Source: Fuerstiella sp.
Lineage (GTDB): Bacteria; Planctomycetota; Planctomycetia; Planctomycetales; Planctomycetaceae
Assembly: GCA_014238335.1 (NCBI GenBank)
Contig: JABABI010000022.1
Location: forward strand, 1-64,000
DNA length: 64,000 nucleotides
Direction of reading: 5' to 3'
Numbering within the stretch: the stretch's first letter is position 1; every line of letters starts with the position of its first letter. Below, one piece after another: positions 38,729 to 48,794 of the stretch. The notes below the pieces were generated by a model. The model saw only the letters and a program-made list of their open reading frames with translations, had not been told where the DNA came from and ran no database searches. The position numbers and the translations under genes are program-made.

Positions 38729-40255
38729 TTAAAGAACCTTTGCCTGGAATGTAATTGTGCCGGTGGCCGCACCTTTGAGCGGTGCGTCCAGCGTGAATTC
38801 AAGTGTCTGACTTCCTTCAGCATTCGGAAGTACTGAAAGGCCACCACCGCTGCCGTCAGCCAGATCAACCTGTCCACTGCCCGAAACGTACTTCAGTCGA
38901 GGAGTCAGGTTGTCAATGATGCGAACGTCGTGGACGTTATGGTCGCCGATGTTCCGGAAGTGGATTCTGAACGTGATAACATCGCCCGACTTTGCAGTGA
39001 GTGACGACGCTTCCTTGGTGAGATGAATGCAGCCTTTTCGGCCACGTTTTTCTTCGACACCGACAGTCGACTGGACCCGGAACGTCGCTCGTGTCAGTGT
39101 CGCCTGTGACAGGGATGCTGTCTGACCGAAGCCGGTTCGGATGCTGGAAGTCGCAGGTTCAAGGATTTCAAGATTCAACTGATACACCTGAGACCTCTCA
39201 AGTGTTCCGGGACTGCTGGAAGACTTGCTCTCCAGGCCCTGCTCCACTTTTCGATTCTGAGCAAGGACTTCGGAACCCTTAGACAGGTGAGCCAGTTGAG
39301 CCGTTTCAACACCACTTGCGCTGCGACGTGTGCCCACACCCGAGACCCGCGAGTTGCGTACATGGACGTCGAGACCACGCTGGTCGTGAAGTTTGCCGAG
39401 CCCGGAAATGTCCGTTGCTCCGGCGGCTTTGTTGACTGCCACGTCAATACCAACACCCGTGACCGTTCGCACAGCACCGAAACGCGGTGCGTAGACGGCC
39501 ACTCGATTACTGGCTCGAACATGGTTTTCGCCAGTGTGATCCTTGAATTCTGCCACTGTGTCTTCTGTATCGAGTCCGCCCATCGTACCACCGTAATAAT
39601 GGACCGGATGACCGCGATCACCACCGTCGAAGATATACTCATCCGGATACGCCTGTGCCAGCGGAGAAGCCGCCACGGTGACAGACGCGGCTGGCGGGCC
39701 GCCTGGCTGAGCCGAAGGCAGACGTGGTTCGGCAGCTCGGAACGTTGTTGCAGTTCCACGTGCAGTTCCACGTGCAGTACCAGCCGTCTGGACCACCGTA
39801 TTTGTTGTTGCAAATCCCGCCGTGGTGGCAACACCGGTCTTGTCTGCTGGCTGCGATTGTGAGACCGGTCGAATGTGGTCGGATGTCCGTGATTCAAACG
39901 AATTTTTTCCGCGAACACGACTGTGTTCCGCATTGGCAGATGAACGTCTCCTGAACGCAGAAGATTCGCTCACGTCATAATTTGCCTGGACAGGCTGGAC
40001 GTCCTGCCCTGTGAGTGAGGGCTCACGATGAAATGCGGCCACGGGTTTAAATGGTTCACCCTGCGCGCAAGTCGCCACACCGGTTTCCAGTGATGACGTC
40101 TGCTCTGTCTGCAGCTCTTCGGGGGTGCTGGCTGCAAAGACTCCATCCGGAGCGTTGCCGCCCGTCGCGGCACAGCCGGCAATTGCGGCACAACAGCACA
40201 AACCCGATAACCAGAGGCGACAGTTTAAACGCAATGTCTTCAGTAAGTTGGACAT
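38729..40255 (-). CDS. DUF11-domain lipoprotein
   Basis: MSNLLKTLRLNCRLWLSGLCCCAAIAGCAATGG (lipobox); C-terminal SLTAKSGDVITFRIHFRNIGDHNVHDVRIIDNLTPRLKYVSGSG. Confidence 0.85.
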   Translation of the reverse strand: MSNLLKTLRLNCRLWLSGLCCCAAIAGCAATGGNAPDGVFAASTPEELQTEQTSSLETGVATCAQGEPFKPVAAFHREPSLTGQDVQPVQANYDVSESSAFRRRSSANAEHSRVRGKNSFESRTSDHIRPVSQSQPADKTGVATTAGFATTNTVVQTAGTARGTARGTATTFRAAEPRLPSAQPGGPPAASVTVAASPLAQAYPDEYIFDGGDRGHPVHYYGGTMGGLDTEDTVAEFKDHTGENHVRASNRVAVYAPRFGAVRTVTGVGIDVAVNKAAGATDISGLGKLHDQRGLDVHVRNSRVSGVGTRRSASGVETAQLAHLSKGSEVLAQNRKVEQGLESKSSSSPGTLERSQVYQLNLEILEPATSSIRTGFGQTASLSQATLTRATFRVQSTVGVEEKRGRKGCIHLTKEASSLTAKSGDVITFRIHFRNIGDHNVHDVRIIDNLTPRLKYVSGSGQVDLADGSGGGLSVLPNAEGSQTLEFTLDAPLKGAATGTITFQAKVL

Positions 40256-40332
40256 GTCCCTGGAACTTGAAGGTTGTGAATGGTCTCTTGAAGAATTCGA
40301 AAACTGAAGGATCTGTTGAGAAAGGTTCCGAT

Positions 40333-41103
40333 TCACTGTGTGAATTGAATGACCGCTCGTTTCGTCTGCACGACGGCAGGTTCGGCAGCAATGGGTTTGG
40401 TCACCGCCTGACGAAGCTCAACGCCCCCACCTGTGCCGAAGAAAGACACTGAAGATCCGGCAGACGGCCGTCGCCCGCCGATGCGAATTATGGCCATCGG
40501 CCTGCCCAGTCGGTCCGCTTCCTTCAGCGAGTTGTCTGATGGCAGAACGCTTTGTGGAATCTCACGGTGCAGTGGATCCAGTTCCTGAGCGATCTGTGGC
40601 TGCTCGAGATAGATCACCCGCGTGACCAGCTGACCACTGAGTGCCGTACGAACGTCTTCTGCTGAGATGATGATCGGAATCGGAAACTCGTTTTCTCGCC
40701 CCTGTGGTGGGTGCAGACGATCGAGCAGTTCAACAGACGGATAGATTTCTGTCCCCGGAAAGCCGGGCATGTTGCCGATGCGCAGCCGATAAACATGTCC
40801 CACATTAACGGCCACCAGGGCAGGTGTTGTCACGGCACCAACCGGATGATTGGCCCTCGAGAATACCTGGACGCTGGCGCCGCCAGCGACTTCGACGGAA
40901 AGCGGCTGCAACCACGTCGGATCGTATTGACGCAGATGATTCATCCACGCGGCGGCTTTTCCGGGTGGACTGTTCTGGCTGAGCGGCTGGTGGTAGTCAA
41001 CGCCCGTCTGAGCGGTCGCGGTCCCAACAGGGACCAGTCCAACGACGAACACCAGCACGGCATTCTTCATGACTCTGATGAGGCTGTCAGTCTTTCGTGG
41101 CAT
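40333..41103 (-). CDS. Secreted protein, divergent paralogue of 41331..42554
   Basis: VGHVYRLRIGNMPGFPGTEIYPSVELLDRLHPPQG...FPIPIIISAEDVRTALSGQLVTRVIYLEQPQ...LGRPMAIIRIGGR aligns by eye with the neighbour. Confidence 0.7.
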   Translation of the reverse strand: MPRKTDSLIRVMKNAVLVFVVGLVPVGTATAQTGVDYHQPLSQNSPPGKAAAWMNHLRQYDPTWLQPLSVEVAGGASVQVFSRANHPVGAVTTPALVAVNVGHVYRLRIGNMPGFPGTEIYPSVELLDRLHPPQGRENEFPIPIIISAEDVRTALSGQLVTRVIYLEQPQIAQELDPLHREIPQSVLPSDNSLKEADRLGRPMAIIRIGGRRPSAGSSVSFFGTGGGVELRQAVTKPIAAEPAVVQTKRAVIQFTQ

Positions 41104-41330
41104 CACTCTGGCTTCGGAATGTATTAACAAAACGAGGGCGATCAGAAGTGAAGTCACTCCAGAATCGCCCCCCGGCAAACTTTTCTTTTTTACTTCGCTG
41201 AATCGGCATCATAAACGGACACCGTCACGCTGACTGTGGCCCGGCACTGTAGCCGACAACTAATCGCGGCTGCAGCGTCCTGTCGGTGGCGGCAAAGTGG
41301 CACACATCAGGACCGGGGGGGTGGGGCGGG

Positions 41331-42554
41331 CTAGAATCCGTAAAACTTAGAGGCCTTGGAAACCGGATGAGCAACTTCGCCCGCACGGTGAACCGGGTGC
41401 TTTTCTGTGTACTGAATATGTCGCACGGGCTCCGGTACGCTGTAACCGGGATCATGCTTCACATCGATCAACATGTGATCCACAGGATCCGGCATTTTAT
41501 TCGGTGACAGATTTCTGACGGTGTGCGACTTCAACCCGGCTGGTCCGCCAAATGGCAGGTGAGGAGGCCCCGGCAGTCCGATCGGAGTGCTGGTCATGGG
41601 CATGCCCCATGGAGGCATAGCCCCCATTCCGGCGACAGGCATCGGTGGCTGACCTGGAACACCGCCACCGGCTGCGATCATCGCGGAAGGAACACCACCG
41701 CCGACAGCAGTGGCAAGTGTGCTAATCGGTGTTGGAGGTGCCATCTGGCCTTCCTGTCCATTCATGACCATGTAATTCACCTGAGTGACAGAACCATCCG
41801 CACTCAGCATCGATGCCGGTGGTTGCAGGTCCTTATTACCGAATCGCAGGATCAGCATGACTGTCCCCATTTGTTCTGCCTGCTGCACGGGATCGATGCC
41901 TGGATCAAGTCGTGTGGAAACGAGTGTTTCCACGCCAGCGATCGCTCGGGCCTGAAACTCGGGAGCCGGCAGATAGATAACCTTCGTGACCATGTTGCTG
42001 CTGTTGACGTGCTCCAGATCTTCTTCTGTGATTTCAACCGGAACAGAGTTGTGTTGCAGGTATGCCAGAGTATTGGGATGAGCTGCTCGCACCTCCAGAG
42101 TGGGATACAGCGGACGAGCGGCAACACCGGGTAATTCAAGCCCTTCCAGCATTAGCTGATAAACAGCCGATTGATAGAAGTCATAGTATTGACCAGTCTT
42201 CACCTGACTGCTGGCGAAGGTCTCACCGGCCCGCCAGCCAACTGTCATCGTATCGGGACCGATAAACTTGATCTGAGTCGACATTGGCGGGCCTGCCATT
42301 CCCATTGCCGGTCCGCCGCCGGGGCCCATGCCAGGCTGACCAAGCATGTTCAACACACCAGGTCCAGGGCCATCGACCATGGGGCCAGGACGTGACTGCA
42401 GGGCAGCTGGTGGCGCGACATGCTCGCGATTGCTGAGAATGCTGCTGCCGGTATCAAGGCTTGCACAACCTGTGCAGACCACGACGAGGGCGCCTAACAC
42501 CACAAAATAGTATCTCATTGCAATCCCTTCCGTCCCATTGGCAATTTCAGCCAA
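41331..42554 (-). CDS. Predicted lipoprotein with Gly/Pro/Met-rich low-complexity regions; paralogue of 40333..41103
   Basis: MRYYFVVLGALVVVCTGCAS lipobox (internal Met); AVYQLMLEGLELPGVAARPLYPTLEVRAAHPNTLAYLQHNSVPVEITEEDLEHVNSSNMVTKVIYLPAPEF...MGTVMLILRFGNKD. Confidence 0.75.
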   Translation of the reverse strand: MAEIANGTEGIAMRYYFVVLGALVVVCTGCASLDTGSSILSNREHVAPPAALQSRPGPMVDGPGPGVLNMLGQPGMGPGGGPAMGMAGPPMSTQIKFIGPDTMTVGWRAGETFASSQVKTGQYYDFYQSAVYQLMLEGLELPGVAARPLYPTLEVRAAHPNTLAYLQHNSVPVEITEEDLEHVNSSNMVTKVIYLPAPEFQARAIAGVETLVSTRLDPGIDPVQQAEQMGTVMLILRFGNKDLQPPASMLSADGSVTQVNYMVMNGQEGQMAPPTPISTLATAVGGGVPSAMIAAGGGVPGQPPMPVAGMGAMPPWGMPMTSTPIGLPGPPHLPFGGPAGLKSHTVRNLSPNKMPDPVDHMLIDVKHDPGYSVPEPVRHIQYTEKHPVHRAGEVAHPVSKASKFYGF

Positions 42555-42790
42555 CAGCGCCTTATCGAATCACCGTATGTCGTTGTGGAAACTGTCTTTC
42601 CGACCAGACTCGTGGAAGACGGCAAAAAGATGTTTGCTGTCGACCTGGCGGCGTGTTCAGCAGTAGAATTGCTGCTGCCCACACCCGTGTCAGCGCAGTT
42701 GTTCTGCGACATTCGACGGATACTGGTCCCTCACTCCTTGTTTCGGGACGGAACAACTCGAATCTTTGGCAAATTCAGCACAATCCGAAA

Positions 42791-43858
42791 ATGAAGCATA
42801 AACCGCAAACTTTGACATTGTCGCTTACCCTCTGTGTAGTGGCCGTTTCTGCCGTTGTCGCAGCAGTCAGCACATTTGGCCCGTCCGTATTCGCTCAGAA
42901 TGAGGATCCGCCGAGGAAATCAGCACCCGCACAGACAAAATCCGATCTGTCTGCAGCGGATGTCTTCAGCAAAGTCAGTGAAAAACTGAACACTGTGGAG
43001 TCTCTATCCTGTGAGATCTATCAAACGGTGCTGCTGTCCGGACAAAGATTTCACGCCGCAGGGCGATACGTTCATGCGACCGGAAACCGAATGCGACTGG
43101 AGTATCGCATCGTTCCTGTCAGAGCGCTCAAGGCCAGCGATACACATAATCTTGCACTGGATGGACAGCCGGAAGAAACTCCTGCGGATAGTGTTACGGG
43201 ATCATTACAACAGATCTGCGACGGCAGTGTGTTGTGGTCTCTTTGGGTCAATGGCGATCAACAGGAACTAACACGTCGCAATATCCGTGAAATCGTGGAG
43301 GCTGTTGCTGAATTGCCAAATTATAGTGCGGCCCAAAGCCTGCAGGCGCTGGGCGTAGGCGGACTTCAGACTTTGGTTGCACAGATGCAGGCAGGCATGG
43401 AATTCGGCACGGTCATGGAACAGCGATCCGGCGACAAGCGATATCTTGTTCTTTCCGGGCGCTGGTCTGCTCAGGCTCGGAAGGACTACTTTGGACTGCC
43501 AGACGACCCGGCCGCCATGCTGCCCGAATATATCCCGGACTACGTGCGTATCTACTTTGATGCTGATGTGCTGCTGCCGCGCAGAATTGAATACCTTAAG
43601 AAACACCCTAATCCCGAACAGAAACAAATTCGGCCGGCAGTCGTCCTGGATTTTCGCCGGATCGAGATTAACGGTGCCATCTCCGAAGACACGTTTCAGT
43701 TCAAGCATCCTGAAGGCGATCCGATCAAGGAAGAGGACCTGACAGCTAAGGTGATCGAGAGCATTAAGCAGATCGCCGCAAATAATGCCCCTGCTGCAAG
43801 CGAAGCGACTGAGCCGACGACCGAACAGAAAGACGACGCACCCGGTAAGTCGGAATAG
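42791..43858 (+). CDS. Secreted LolA-like (outer-membrane lipoprotein-sorting-like) protein
   Basis: Signal peptide MKHKPQTLTLSLTLCVVAVSAVVAA; LNTVESLSCEIYQTVLLSGQRFHAAGRYVHATGNRMRLEYRI...PRRIEYLKKHP...LDFRRIEINGAISEDTFQFKHPEGD. Confidence 0.65.
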   Translation: MKHKPQTLTLSLTLCVVAVSAVVAAVSTFGPSVFAQNEDPPRKSAPAQTKSDLSAADVFSKVSEKLNTVESLSCEIYQTVLLSGQRFHAAGRYVHATGNRMRLEYRIVPVRALKASDTHNLALDGQPEETPADSVTGSLQQICDGSVLWSLWVNGDQQELTRRNIREIVEAVAELPNYSAAQSLQALGVGGLQTLVAQMQAGMEFGTVMEQRSGDKRYLVLSGRWSAQARKDYFGLPDDPAAMLPEYIPDYVRIYFDADVLLPRRIEYLKKHPNPEQKQIRPAVVLDFRRIEINGAISEDTFQFKHPEGDPIKEEDLTAKVIESIKQIAANNAPAASEATEPTTEQKDDAPGKSE

Positions 43859-43879
43859 TCACAGACTGGCCAATTCAAC

Positions 43880-44935
43880 ATGGACCTGCCAATTCAAGAC
43901 CCCGGCTCTCGACTCGCCGCACTGCTGCCCAGCAGTCTGGTGTCGCTCGCAGTCCATCTGGGAGTGTTGATCGTCGCGGGGATGTCCCTGCGAGGCTGCG
44001 ACAGGGGAGTGCCCGTGGAAGCCGGGGGGCGAGACTACCGCGAAGTCGGCCTGGCCGTGATTCCTGATCACTCGGGCCAGAAAACCAATCTACCCCGGCA
44101 GAATCCGAACGATGTTGAACCGGAGCAGGCCGCGGATTCCGTAGCCCAGCCCGAAACAAGGAAATCGATTCCTACGGAAGCCCCCACACTTTCCGAACTG
44201 CTGGCCACTGAATCCTCGCGAACTCAAGCCAGTAATCCGCTGGCTGTGGCAATGGATCTGTCGAAAACAATTGGCCCCGGAGAACCCATCGGCAGTCCTG
44301 CCCGACTTCAGGGAGGCATTCCGCCGCAGATTCGTCCGGCGGGAAATTCGGGGCAGGGGTCGGCCGGTTCGCCAACACCCGGGCCGGGCGAAACGCAGTT
44401 CATGAATATTATCGATGGCGGCAGCAGCTTTGTGTATGTGGTGGACACCTCCAGCAGTATGAGTGAGGGCAGCCGCATGGGCCTGGCAAAGAGTCAGCTG
44501 AAAGGCAGTCTGAGACTCCTGCGACCGAATCAGAAGTTTCAGGTTCTCTTTTACAATGAAGCGATTACTCAGATGAAGCTGAGAAGACGCACTCTGCAGG
44601 ATTTGTATGTCGCCACCGAGGTTCACGTTCAGCTGGCGGCCGCCGAAATTGACCGCGTTCAGCCGAGGGCCGGTACGGAACACAAGGGCCCGTTGCTGCG
44701 TGCTATTGATTTGCAACCGGATGTGATCTATTTCCTGACAGACGGCGACAACCCCGCGTTGTCGACCAAAGGCGCCGGCTCAGACCTGGACGACATTCGG
44801 CGCCGCAACCGCAAGCGTCCCCGCATTCACGTCATCGAATTCGGTGCGGGTCCCAAAGAATCACGGCGTGAGTCGTGGCTGCAACTGCTGGCGCACCAGT
44901 CCGGCGGAGTGTACAAGTACGTTGCCGTGCGCTGA
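43880..44935 (+). CDS. von Willebrand factor A domain protein, membrane-anchored
   Basis: SSFVYVVDTSSSMSEGSRMGLAKSQLKGSLRLLRPNQKFQVLFYN (MIDAS DxSxS), VIYFLTDGDNP. Confidence 0.85.
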   Translation: MDLPIQDPGSRLAALLPSSLVSLAVHLGVLIVAGMSLRGCDRGVPVEAGGRDYREVGLAVIPDHSGQKTNLPRQNPNDVEPEQAADSVAQPETRKSIPTEAPTLSELLATESSRTQASNPLAVAMDLSKTIGPGEPIGSPARLQGGIPPQIRPAGNSGQGSAGSPTPGPGETQFMNIIDGGSSFVYVVDTSSSMSEGSRMGLAKSQLKGSLRLLRPNQKFQVLFYNEAITQMKLRRRTLQDLYVATEVHVQLAAAEIDRVQPRAGTEHKGPLLRAIDLQPDVIYFLTDGDNPALSTKGAGSDLDDIRRRNRKRPRIHVIEFGAGPKESRRESWLQLLAHQSGGVYKYVAVR

Positions 44936-45072
44936 ATCAGGTTCCAGGCGGGCCGACTCCGGCAGGTGCGGGCTCCGTCCGACCGCATACACAAATTCGT
45001 GGAATGACGAATCAAACGGCGTTTCGTCACCGTCGTCGCTCGCCTGCCCAGGTCGTCCTGAACGATTGACAG

Positions 45073-46329
45073 ATGTCACGGGAATACCTAAATCAGAAAC
45101 TGCGGCGAAAATCTGACGCAGTTTCAGGAAAAGGCAGCAACGTGACCAGGTCATTCACAGTCTTAAACGTTGATGAAGGCATCTACGAAGCCGAGTGTTC
45201 CATCAACGCTCAGTATGCCGGCGTTGCACAGGGCGCTGCCGAATGGAGCGTCCGGTTACAGCGACTGCACGGTGGACTGTCCGATGGCGTCGATGTCATC
45301 TGGCTCGACAACGGCTGCACTCGCCTGGCCATTCTTCCCACCAGAGGGATGGGTGTGTGGAAAGCAAGCGTTGCGGGGACGCCGCTGGAATGGAAATCAC
45401 CGGTTGAACGACCTGTGCACCCAACGTTTGTGGATCAGAGCCGACGTGGTGGAACCGGATGGCTGGATGGCTTCAACGAACTGATCTGTCGCTGTGGCCT
45501 GGGTTGGCACGGAGCGCCCGGAACGGACGTAATCCATGATGTGGACGGAAATGTTGTATCGGAGCAGTTTCTGTCACTGCACGGCCGCATCGCAAATCTT
45601 GCAGCTCACGAAGTCAGGGTTGAGATTTCAGACGACGGAGGGCTTTCTGTGATTGGTGTGGTCGACGAAGCCAGCATGTTTGGCGGGAAACTGCGACTGA
45701 CATCAACGCTGACCACTCACATCGGCAGCACGACATTCGAAATCCGCGATACAGTGCAGAATCTGGGAGACGCTTCAGCGGAGGTCGAGATGCTGTATCA
45801 CTGCAATATCGGACGGCCAATTCTTGGCGAAGGTACGACCTTCCACATCGCTGCTGAAGAAGTAGCTCCGCGAGATGCAAGAGCGGTCGAGAATCTGGAC
45901 ACATGGACCACGTACGGTCAGCCAACTTCCGGATATACCGAACAGTGCTACTTCACGAAGCCGATCTCAGGTGACGATGGTCGCAGCCTTGCCGTCCTGC
46001 GGAACCCGGCCGCTTCAAAATCTGTCGGTATTCGGTTTGATGCGTCAACACTGCCGTGGCTGACACTCTGGAAAAACACGCAGCCGGAAGCAGACGGTTA
46101 TGTGACGGGGCTTGAACCCGGCAGCAGCTTCCCAAACCTGAAGACCTTCGAACGACAACACGGCCGAGTCATCGCACTGAAATCGCAGCAGTCTGTTACG
46201 TTCGACCTGTCGGTCACGGTGACCACCGGTGAAAACGATACGGCCAGACTGATCGACGAAGTTACCGAATTGCAGGCACGTCACGACTTGAAGCTGCACA
46301 CCGCGCCGCGCGCGAGCTGGAGCCAATAG
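45073..46329 (+). CDS. DUF4432 / aldose-1-epimerase-like protein
   Basis: CTRLAILPTRGMGVWKASVAGTPLEWKSPV...GGTGWLDGFNELICRCGLGWHGAP...LHGRIANLAAHEV...MLYHCNIGRPIL. Confidence 0.85.
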   Translation: MSREYLNQKLRRKSDAVSGKGSNVTRSFTVLNVDEGIYEAECSINAQYAGVAQGAAEWSVRLQRLHGGLSDGVDVIWLDNGCTRLAILPTRGMGVWKASVAGTPLEWKSPVERPVHPTFVDQSRRGGTGWLDGFNELICRCGLGWHGAPGTDVIHDVDGNVVSEQFLSLHGRIANLAAHEVRVEISDDGGLSVIGVVDEASMFGGKLRLTSTLTTHIGSTTFEIRDTVQNLGDASAEVEMLYHCNIGRPILGEGTTFHIAAEEVAPRDARAVENLDTWTTYGQPTSGYTEQCYFTKPISGDDGRSLAVLRNPAASKSVGIRFDASTLPWLTLWKNTQPEADGYVTGLEPGSSFPNLKTFERQHGRVIALKSQQSVTFDLSVTVTTGENDTARLIDEVTELQARHDLKLHTAPRASWSQ

Positions 46330-46332
46330 AGC

Positions 46333-47787
46333 GTGTCCAGTGTCCACAACCTTCTTCAGTCCTATTTTGGATTCGACACCTTCCGTGGCCCACAGCAGCA
46401 AATCATCGAACACGTGCTGAATGATCAGCACGCGATGGTCATCATGCCTACGGGTATGGGGAAGTCGCTGTGCTATCAGATCCCGGCGCTGGTCATCGAT
46501 GCGAAAAAAACAAACGATGAAAAGCCTCCCATCACGCTGGTACTGTCACCGCTGATTGCATTGATGAAGGACCAGGTCGATTCTCTGCAGGATCGCGGAA
46601 TCAAGGCCACGTTTATCAACTCGTCACTCAGAAAGCACGAACGCGAAACGCGTTATGCAGCCATCGCCGACGAGCGATACGCTATTCTGTATGTGACACC
46701 GGAGCGGTTTCGCAAACCAGAATTTCTGGACGTCATTGCTAAACGAACGGTGAGGCTGCTGGCCGTCGACGAAGCTCACTGTATCAGTGAATGGGGCCAT
46801 GACTTTCGACCCGACTATACGCGTCTGGCCGAACTGCGGGAATTGATGGGCAACCCCACAACGATCGCACTGACGGCTACCGCGACACCGGAAGTTCAGA
46901 CCGATATCGTTCGGCAGCTGGGGCTGCAGCCAGATAAAATTCACCTGTTTCACGAGGGTATTGACCGCCCTAACCTGGAACTGAAAGTCGAAGACGTCTG
47001 GGACACAGAGGAAAAAGTTGCAGCCATGAGTCAAATTATTGACAGGTGGCAGACCACCGATTCGGCGGGCAGTGGCATTGTTTACTTCACGCTGATCCGA
47101 ACACTGGAAGAGTTCAGTGATCGATTGCAGAAAACGGGAACTTCCCACGTCTGTTATCACGGCAATCTTGAACGGCGCAGCCGGAAAGCCATTCAGGATG
47201 ATTTTATGAAGGGGCGTAATCGTCTCGTGCTGGCCACAAATGCCTTCGGTATGGGGGTCGACAAGGAAGACATTCGCTTCGTAATTCACGCCGACGTACC
47301 AGGTTCGATGGAATCGTATTATCAGGAAATCGGCCGAGCCGGGCGCGACGGGAAGCCGGCCGAATGCGTGTTGCTGTACGACCAGCGCGACCTGAATACG
47401 CAGATGGAATTCCTCCGCTGGAGCAATCCTGATGCCGATTTCTACCAGCGCGTCTATGACCATCTGCGAAATAACACCGAAAAGGTGCGAGCGTTTGGCA
47501 TCGACTGGCTGAGAGAACAGCTGTGTGATCGCCAGCGACATGATCGTCGCATCGAAACCACACTGGCGATGCTGCAGCGATACGGCGTCATTGAAGACGA
47601 AACTGACCTGAGCAATGTCGCCGTTCTGTTGCCGCTGCCGGAACAACTGGCCGACGAAGAAAGACTGTCGGCCAAGCTGATACGAGACCAGAAAAAACTG
47701 TATGCTCTGGTTCAGTATGTTCAGTCAGAAGACGATCGCAAACGTTTCATTCACGAATACTTCGGCCTGCAAGTGCCGACCGAATAG
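46333..47787 (+). CDS. recQ: RecQ-family ATP-dependent DNA helicase lacking the CxxC zinc-binding region (GTG start)
   Basis: FGFDTFRGPQQQIIEHVLNDQHAMVIMPTGMGKSLCYQIPAL, LAVDEAHCISEWGHDFRPDY, TATATPEVQ, RLVLATNAFGMGVDKEDIRFVIHADVPGSMESYYQEIGRAGRDG. Confidence 0.93.
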   Translation: MSSVHNLLQSYFGFDTFRGPQQQIIEHVLNDQHAMVIMPTGMGKSLCYQIPALVIDAKKTNDEKPPITLVLSPLIALMKDQVDSLQDRGIKATFINSSLRKHERETRYAAIADERYAILYVTPERFRKPEFLDVIAKRTVRLLAVDEAHCISEWGHDFRPDYTRLAELRELMGNPTTIALTATATPEVQTDIVRQLGLQPDKIHLFHEGIDRPNLELKVEDVWDTEEKVAAMSQIIDRWQTTDSAGSGIVYFTLIRTLEEFSDRLQKTGTSHVCYHGNLERRSRKAIQDDFMKGRNRLVLATNAFGMGVDKEDIRFVIHADVPGSMESYYQEIGRAGRDGKPAECVLLYDQRDLNTQMEFLRWSNPDADFYQRVYDHLRNNTEKVRAFGIDWLREQLCDRQRHDRRIETTLAMLQRYGVIEDETDLSNVAVLLPLPEQLADEERLSAKLIRDQKKLYALVQYVQSEDDRKRFIHEYFGLQVPTE

Positions 47788-47946
47788 TCCTTATCCGGTG
47801 ACGCCGGATTGTCCTGTCAGCGTTTCCCGAGTTGACGGCAGAACGGACAACTTCTGCCGCAGCGGACTGGAACAGCCGACACTCACAGAGCGACGGCGGC
47901 AACGTTTGTCCCTGGCAGGGCCGGAATCTGTCGCTCTAAGCTGGCT

Positions 47947-48147
47947 TCAGCATACCGCCAGCGGTATCGCCGAATCCAGGCAGTTTAGCGTCCTGCGATA
48001 TTTGCATTCAGCGAGCAGCATCTGCTTGACCAGTTCCACGGAAACGGTCTGCAGATTAACGTTTGCCTGAACGAGTGCGTCGTACACGGCCTGTCCGGCA
48101 GCGGACTCAAGAAGATGGCTTTCAAGATTCTGTGAGTTGAATGACAT
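47947..48147 (-). CDS. Small hypothetical protein (66 aa)
   Basis: MSFNSQNLESHLLESAAGQAVYDALVQANVNLQTVSVELVKQMLLAECKYRRTLNCLDSAIPLAVC; purine-rich AAGGAAATGAAGGGAAT upstream of ATG. Confidence 0.4.
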   Translation of the reverse strand: MSFNSQNLESHLLESAAGQAVYDALVQANVNLQTVSVELVKQMLLAECKYRRTLNCLDSAIPLAVC

Positions 48148-48794
48148 AACGAAATTCCCTTCATTTCCTTTTCAGGGTTTGGACATGTGTTTCGGATGGT
48201 GGGTTCACCTTCTCTGACATGTTGTTTCCCAGGTTGAGTTTTTTAAAACCTGGTTCAGTTTTATGGCAGCAGACGGACCCGGCAGGTGAACGACATTCGT
48301 TCGATACTGATTGCTCAATGCAGGCGCTGTGCCGATTCTCAATCTTGTGCCGGAAATAATCATCGTGGGTGGCCATGAACGTCTTAAAATGGTGATCAAT
48401 GACTTTCTTAAACGCTGATTCTGCCTGACGACCAGCGTGTGTTCAGAGCAGGTGTCGTGCTGACGTAACAAAGTGGACTCAGGCTGACGACACTCCGTTG
48501 CGTGCAGATTCGAAAGTCGTGTTTACGTCAACGGATTCCGGTTCAGAGCATGTAGTTGGTTGAAAAAATGACGACAAACTCCGAAACTCAGCACGCGTTG
48601 ACCGGAAGCAGGGCCACTCAACGCCGGTCTGACTGCTCAGTCTTCCAGCCGAATGTTCAGTGTTTTTCGCTGCTGTGCAACGAACGCCAAACATTGTGAC
48701 AGCCACGGCCCGGTCACGTAAAATCTACAAATTCCTTCCCCCAGTTTCCGATGGTGCTCTTTTGGTTAAGCAAAACTTCAACGCTACCGTTGCG

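Noticed and set aside
39175-39933. 252-aa ORF overlapping the DUF11 lipoprotein gene in another frame
   Set aside because: Low-complexity R/S/V-rich translation with no domain; same-strand out-of-frame artefact.
46624-47646. 340-aa ORF antisense to recQ
   Set aside because: Long antisense ORF in GC-rich DNA; the sense strand has unambiguous RecQ motifs.
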